A stretch of 14,302 bases of DNA, taken from Streptomyces sp. WM4235 (lineage in GTDB: Bacteria; Actinomycetota; Actinomycetes; Streptomycetales; Streptomycetaceae). Positions within the stretch are counted from its first letter, which is position 1, and each line of letters begins with the position of its first letter. Under the pieces are notes generated by a model. The model was not told the origin of the DNA. It searched no databases and saw nothing but the letters and a program-made list of their open reading frames with translations. The stretch covers positions 1 to 14,302 of the forward strand of contig NZ_LGDE01000012.1 in assembly GCF_001279725.1 (NCBI RefSeq), given 5' to 3'. A program made the position numbers and the translations under genes. Positions 10,926 through 14,302 of the stretch are shown piece by piece.

Positions 10926-13286
10926 TCAGGAGACCAGGGGAGCGGCTTCCACCTCGGTCAGCCTGACCGTGCACAGTCCGCCGCGCTCGTTCCGCACGTC
11001 CGTCACCTTGAGCTGCGTGCCCGGCGCGAGGACGTACTCCTCCTCTCCGGTGAAGGCGGAGAAGTTCCGGATCCCGACCGCCTGGGCCGGCGTCACCTCG
11101 AAGAGCGTCCGCTTGCCGCGGCTGCCGAGGAAGGACCGGGCCACGCTCCGCTCGGAGGTGCAGGAGGAGACGCCCCACCACGTCACCGTCCGACCCACCG
11201 GGTACTGCGCCCGCAGGTCCAACGACACCCCGCGCCAAAGCGGTTGGGTGTGGGCGGGCAGTTCCGAGATCGCCGAGAACAGCAGCCGCAGGTACGGCAG
11301 GTAGGGCGTGATCCTGGTGCGGTCCGGGGAGCGGAGGACGGCGTTGATCTCGCGGTAGAAGGCGGACTCGCAGGTGTAGAGGTACAGCGCCGAGACCGCG
11401 TCGGCGGACGGCCCGCCGGTCGTCCCGTCCGCCCGACGCTTGCCGAAGTCGAGGGACCGGTCGATGTGCCCCGCGAGCCCGGCCAGCGTCTCCGCGACGG
11501 GCGCGACGGCGTTGCGGAAGTCCATCAGCGGGGTGTCGAACACACCGGTGATCGCGGGGAGGACCAGGCCCTCGTCCTTGACGCTGGTGAGGCGCTCCAG
11601 GTACATCTGGTGCAGGTTCATGGTCGACTCGATGAAGGCGCCCATGCGCGCCGCGACGCCGCCGTCCGAGCCGGCGCCGACCGCCCCCTCGTTCCAGCCC
11701 TTGCTCGGCAGCCAGTCGATGCCGTCGGCGCCCAAGGACGCGAGGGCCTCGTTCACCTGGGCGAAGTGGTCGCCCTCGCAGAAGATGTCGCCCTGCGCCG
11801 CCGGGTTCGCGTGGTCGATGTGCCGGACCTCGACGTCCGGGTACTTCTCCTGGAGCCGCAGGACGACCCTCTTCAGGCTGCGCGCGTGCGCCCCCCACCA
11901 GGCGAACACGACCCCGCGGTCCTCCTCGTCGGCGTCCTGCTTCGACCTGAGGATCTCCTCGACGATGCGCTCGGCCACGGGCCGCCAGAACGCCGTGTGC
12001 TGGTCGGCGCCCATCGCCCCGTCGCCGCTGGCGGTGAGCGAGGCGTTCAGCAGGAGCACGCCCTGCGTCAGCATCGCCTGGAACCACTCCGGCGGTTGGA
12101 CGGTCTCCCGCTCCTTCAACAGCGCGCGGACGTCGGCGATGGGCGTCTTCTTGGCGATGCCGTACTTCCACATCGCCGCGGCCTTGATGAGGCAGCGGAT
12201 GCTGACGACCCTGCCGAACTGACTGTCCTTCCAGTCGTTGAAGGTGTTGTCGAACATGGCTATGCCCGTCGCGCTCTCCTGGCGCGGGTACGGGTTCTGG
12301 CCGAAGACGACGACCTTCCACTTGTGCGGGGGATGGGGCTTGAGCGCCTGGAAGGTCAGCTCACGGACCGGTACGACCTCGGGGCCGCGCCCCTTCCCGA
12401 TGAACCCGCCGGCGTTCGGCTGCGCCTCGATGACCGGCTTCAGCAGGGGGAGCCAGGGCTCCCCGCCGCCGTGGAACAGCTCGGTGAGGGCGAGGGGATC
12501 GGTGGCGTCGGTCATGGGAGGAGTGCTTCCGATCGTCGTGGTCGTCGTCGTGGTCGTCATCGTGACCGTGGTCGTCGGGGAAGGGACGATCTGGGCGGAG
12601 TGGTCGGCGGGCTCGGCGGGCGTCGCGGCCTTCGGCGGCACGATGCGCACCCGCTCCTCGACCGGCGCGTTCTCGATGCCGCTGAGCTGCGTGAGGATCG
12701 TGGCGCGCAGCTCGTCGTCGTCCTCGAACCAGTGGTCGTGGAAGAGCGTGTAGCCGGTCCACATCAGATTGGCGCACACCCGGGCCGGGACCCGACCGGT
12801 CTGCGCGCCCATGCCCACCAGCGCCACCGAGCGGATGCTGCCCGGAACCCTCCGGTTCTGTCGGTGCACGGCCTGGAACGCGGCGGCGCAGGACAGGGCC
12901 ACGTTCAGCGTGTCGCTCACGTTCTGCGAGGAGCTCACCATGGTCGGCGTCGAGATCAGGTACCGGGGAACATCCGCTCCCGACGGGACGCAAACGGCGC
13001 TGCCCACTGGGAGGGCGCCGGCGAACCGCTCGCGGATCGCGCGCCGCACCCGCAGTTGGATGCCGGGACCGAGGTGCCGCCTGATGACGGCGTCGACCCC
13101 GCCGTCCATCCGTCCGCAGGAGTTGGTCGGGGTGACCCAGGCGTCGACGTCCTCGTCGAGGATGGATCCCCGGTGGATCTCGATGCCCGCAGTGTCCTCG
13201 AACGCCGCCCGCCACGCCTCCACCACACGCTCGTTGACGTCCGTCAGCACCACCCGGAGCCCGGGCTGCGCACTGCTCGCGGTCAT
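10926..13286 (-). CDS. Macro domain - UDG-like domain - ADP-ribosyltransferase fusion protein (786 aa)
   Basis: Three domains sit in one frame. Residues 1-215 form a macro domain: a NSCGRMDGGVDAVIRR (55-70) ADP-ribose loop and LVGMGAQTGRVP (156-167) phosphate loop. A Thr-rich linker follows (238-251). Residues 260-530 are a family-1 uracil-DNA-glycosylase-like fold: VVVFGQNPYP (325-334), SATGIAMFDN (338-347), GVLLLNASLT (409-418), FAWWGAHARS (461-470) and HANPAAQ (492-498). The family-1 catalytic Asp of GQDPYH is Asn331 here. Residues 628-775 are an R-S-E ADP-ribosyltransferase: Arg685 (LWRGV), Ser707/708 (WWGVSSCTS) and ExE 748-750 (GEEEYVL), the arginine-modifying type. There is no signal peptide or membrane segment, so it acts inside the cell. 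GAGGGG precedes the ATG, and a DNA-damage-type promoter lies upstream. It is monocistronic. The domains are seen; the joint function is inferred. Confidence 0.9.
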   Translation of the reverse strand: MTASSAQPGLRVVLTDVNERVVEAWRAAFEDTAGIEIHRGSILDEDVDAWVTPTNSCGRMDGGVDAVIRRHLGPGIQLRVRRAIRERFAGALPVGSAVCVPSGADVPRYLISTPTMVSSSQNVSDTLNVALSCAAAFQAVHRQNRRVPGSIRSVALVGMGAQTGRVPARVCANLMWTGYTLFHDHWFEDDDELRATILTQLSGIENAPVEERVRIVPPKAATPAEPADHSAQIVPSPTTTVTMTTTTTTTTIGSTPPMTDATDPLALTELFHGGGEPWLPLLKPVIEAQPNAGGFIGKGRGPEVVPVRELTFQALKPHPPHKWKVVVFGQNPYPRQESATGIAMFDNTFNDWKDSQFGRVVSIRCLIKAAAMWKYGIAKKTPIADVRALLKERETVQPPEWFQAMLTQGVLLLNASLTASGDGAMGADQHTAFWRPVAERIVEEILRSKQDADEEDRGVVFAWWGAHARSLKRVVLRLQEKYPDVEVRHIDHANPAAQGDIFCEGDHFAQVNEALASLGADGIDWLPSKGWNEGAVGAGSDGGVAARMGAFIESTMNLHQMYLERLTSVKDEGLVLPAITGVFDTPLMDFRNAVAPVAETLAGLAGHIDRSLDFGKRRADGTTGGPSADAVSALYLYTCESAFYREINAVLRSPDRTRITPYLPYLRLLFSAISELPAHTQPLWRGVSLDLRAQYPVGRTVTWWGVSSCTSERSVARSFLGSRGKRTLFEVTPAQAVGIRNFSAFTGEEEYVLAPGTQLKVTDVRNERGGLCTVRLTEVEAAPLVS
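12534..12575 (-). repeat. Threonine-codon repeat in the interdomain linker
   Basis: A run of ACG/ACC triplets (read on the plus strand as imperfect GTC/GTG units) encodes a Thr-rich linker with one Val and one Met (residues 238-251) between the macro and UDG-like domains. It is a simple-sequence tract likely to vary in length; triplet changes would keep the frame. Confidence 0.75.
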
Positions 13287-13324
13287 CGTCCACCCCTCGT
13301 CGAAACGTCCCTCACAACACCCCG

Positions 13325-13347
13325 AACCTAACCGCCGGCACTGACAA
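13325..13347 (-). promoter_or_regulatory. RecA-NDp / PafBC-type DNA-damage promoter
   Basis: On the minus strand: TTGTCAGTG, eight bases, TAGGTT. This exactly fits the actinobacterial RecA-independent DNA-damage promoter TTGTCRGTG-N8-TAnnnT, which the WYL-domain activator PafBC uses in mycobacteria and which occurs before many Streptomyces repair genes. A transcript starting about seven bases past the -10 would have a leader of roughly 30 nt containing the GAGGGG ribosome site of the macro-UDG-ART gene. No other match was found in the window. Confidence 0.8.
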
Positions 13348-13353
13348 CACGGC

Positions 13354-13643
13354 TTGCGAGAGAAGGCTGACGTGGGGTCACGGGTGCGTCCGACGCGGGA
13401 GTGGGGGTGGGCCGGCAGGATGGGGGATGGAACGTGTGTTTGGGATCGGAGGACACTTCATGCGGTCCGCCGATCCGGCGGCCCTGACCAGTGGAGTCAC
13501 AAGTCACCGTCACAGCCAGCCGGCCGTCCCGCGCTCCCGACCATCGGCCTCTCGGATGGACGACCCTCCCGGCCGCGTACCGCGCCGGTTCCGGCCGTGG
13601 CGGCGGACCCTGGAGGCAGGGGGATGACGAGGGAGGTGCCGGG
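13354..13643. other. Intergenic region between the fusion gene and ligase remnant
   Basis: Apart from the damage-type promoter at its left edge, no gene is supported. Plus- and minus-strand frames are Arg/Pro/Ser-rich shadows. GAGGGAGGTG near 13629-13638 is a good ribosome site for the GTG of the ligase remnant. Confidence 0.45.
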
Positions 13644-14148
13644 GTGACGTTGTATCCGCCGGTGGAGCCGATGCTGGCGCAGGCCGCGGAGGAGCTCCCG
13701 CCCGTACGCCGCAGTCGCTTACGAGCAGAAATTCGACGGCCACCGCGCGATCCTCTTCACCCCGGCCGCCCCGGGTGGGCGGGTGCTGTTGCAGACCCGC
13801 CGCGGGTCCCTGGTTCAGGACCGTTTCCCGGACCTTGTGGCGGCGGCGGAGCAACTGCCCGGCGGCCTGGACCTCGATGGTGAACTCCTCGTCTGGGACC
13901 CGGAGGCCGGTGGGCTGTCCTTCGAGGCGTTGCAGCGGCGGGCCGCCGCCCGGGCCCGCACGGCCCCTGCCCTCGCGGCCCGCCTGCCCGCCCACTTCGT
14001 GGCCTTCGACGTCCTCCAGGCGGACGGAACGGAGCTGCTGGCTGCGAAGCGCCGGTTTCGTGTCAGTGGGGGGTGGGTGTCAGTGACAGCCCGTCAGTCC
14101 TGTGGTGTTCCCGCTGCTGGTGGGCCGGGTGGGCGTACCTGGCGCTGA
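13644..14148 (+). pseudogene. ATP-dependent DNA ligase adenylation domain, frameshifted and truncated (copy 2)
   Basis: From a GTG with GGGAGGTG ahead, the frame reads VTLYPPVEPMLAQAAEELP, then loses phase near 13700-13715. The next frame continues AYEQKFDGHRAILFTPAAPG, LQTRRGSLVQDRFPDLV, LDLDGELLVWDPEAGG and FVAFDVLQADGTELLA. These are ligase motif I (Lys codon 13729-13731), motif III (DGELLVWD) and motif IIIa (FVAFDVL). After ELLA (about 14042) the family sequence ends in unrelated residues, with a stop at 14146-14148; motifs IV, V and the OB-fold are absent. Both lesions make it non-functional. Family members of this small LigC/LigD-ligase type serve DNA repair. It is a paralogue of the fragment at 1605-1789. 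Confidence 0.8.
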
Positions 14149-14302
14149 CGCGGTGGTGGTGTCCTGGCGGTACACGCTGACATGAGGGCATAGGTACGCA
14201 GGTCCGTCACTGTCACGGAAGCGGCACTTCTCAATCTCTGACGGGCGCTCAGAGGGGTCGTGTGGGCCTCCGGTTGTCGGAGGGGTGGGAGTGGCGTTGT
14301 TC
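14149..14302. other. Right-edge intergenic DNA with hairpin over a possible ribosome site
   Basis: TGTCAGTG occurs twice just before this region (14061 and 14078), and GTCACTGTCAC occurs within it near 14207-14217. CCTCCG-GTTGT-CGGAGG (14267-14283) forms a 6-bp hairpin. Its right arm is a GGAGG Shine-Dalgarno followed at five bases by a GTG (14291-14293) that could begin a gene running out of the window. Nothing more can be said. Confidence 0.3.

Noticed and set aside
12481..12522. Internal ATG (MTDATDPLAL) as a separate start for the UDG-like protein
   Set aside because: The bases before it read CACTCCTCCC on the coding strand, an anti-Shine-Dalgarno rather than a ribosome site, and the frame is continuous with the macro domain.
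10497..13331. A 944-codon open frame on the plus strand opposite the fusion gene
   Set aside because: Its translation is Arg/Gly/Val/Asp-rich without domains, and it exactly mirrors the codon phase of the minus-strand gene, whose three domains are unmistakable. It is a high-GC antisense shadow.
14061..14098. TGTCAGTG words as further DNA-damage promoters
   Set aside because: Neither copy is followed at eight bases by TAnnnT, so the RecA-NDp pattern is not met.

Overview
The window is very GC-rich DNA with many GTG starts and GGAGG-type ribosome binding sites. Its protein families (a short CBM48 protein, HxlR- and TetR-regulated cassettes, a SIP ferric-siderophore reductase, an IS5-type transposase) point to an actinomycete, most likely Streptomyces. 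Intact genes alternate with broken ones, and transposase and recombinase fragments are present. That patchwork suits an accessory region such as a chromosome arm. No tRNA, rRNA or CRISPR array was seen.

Layout. Positions 1-1400 hold an HNH endonuclease (minus strand), a small hydrophilic protein (minus) and a short CBM48 protein (plus). At 1605-1789 lies a broken fragment of an ATP-dependent DNA ligase. Then come a VOC/glyoxalase-like protein (minus, 1915-2550), an orphan 3' gene end, a TPR/Sel1-like protein that seems to lack its N-terminus, and an alpha/beta hydrolase (minus) divergent from an HxlR regulator (plus) with an inverted repeat between them. Positions 4808-6570 hold a recombinase-like fragment, a SnoaL/NTF2-like protein preceded by a coupled 28-codon ORF, and an AT-richer segment with repeated GTTGCA motifs. 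A truncated IS5-family transposase lies at 6641-6985.

Positions 7068-9764 form a compact unit. A siderophore-interacting flavoprotein and an MFS transporter overlap by 4 nt on the minus strand, with a divergent TetR regulator and a 19-bp perfect palindrome between them. After a decayed stretch comes a 70-codon orphan gene with its own terminator, bracketed by 14-bp direct repeats.

The outstanding object is the 786-residue minus-strand gene at 10926-13286. It joins three domains: an N-terminal macro domain (ADP-ribose binding or hydrolysis), a central uracil-DNA-glycosylase-like domain with an altered catalytic motif (GQNPYP instead of GQDPYH), and a C-terminal R-S-ExE ADP-ribosyltransferase. 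Thirty-nine bases upstream of its start is an exact match to the actinobacterial RecA-independent DNA-damage promoter (TTGTCAGTG-N8-TAGGTT, the PafBC/RecA-NDp type). Sequence and promoter together suggest a DNA-damage-inducible protein that combines base excision chemistry with writing, and perhaps erasing, of ADP-ribose. I know of no described system with this architecture. A second decayed DNA ligase fragment, homologous to the first, lies upstream on the other strand and closes the window.
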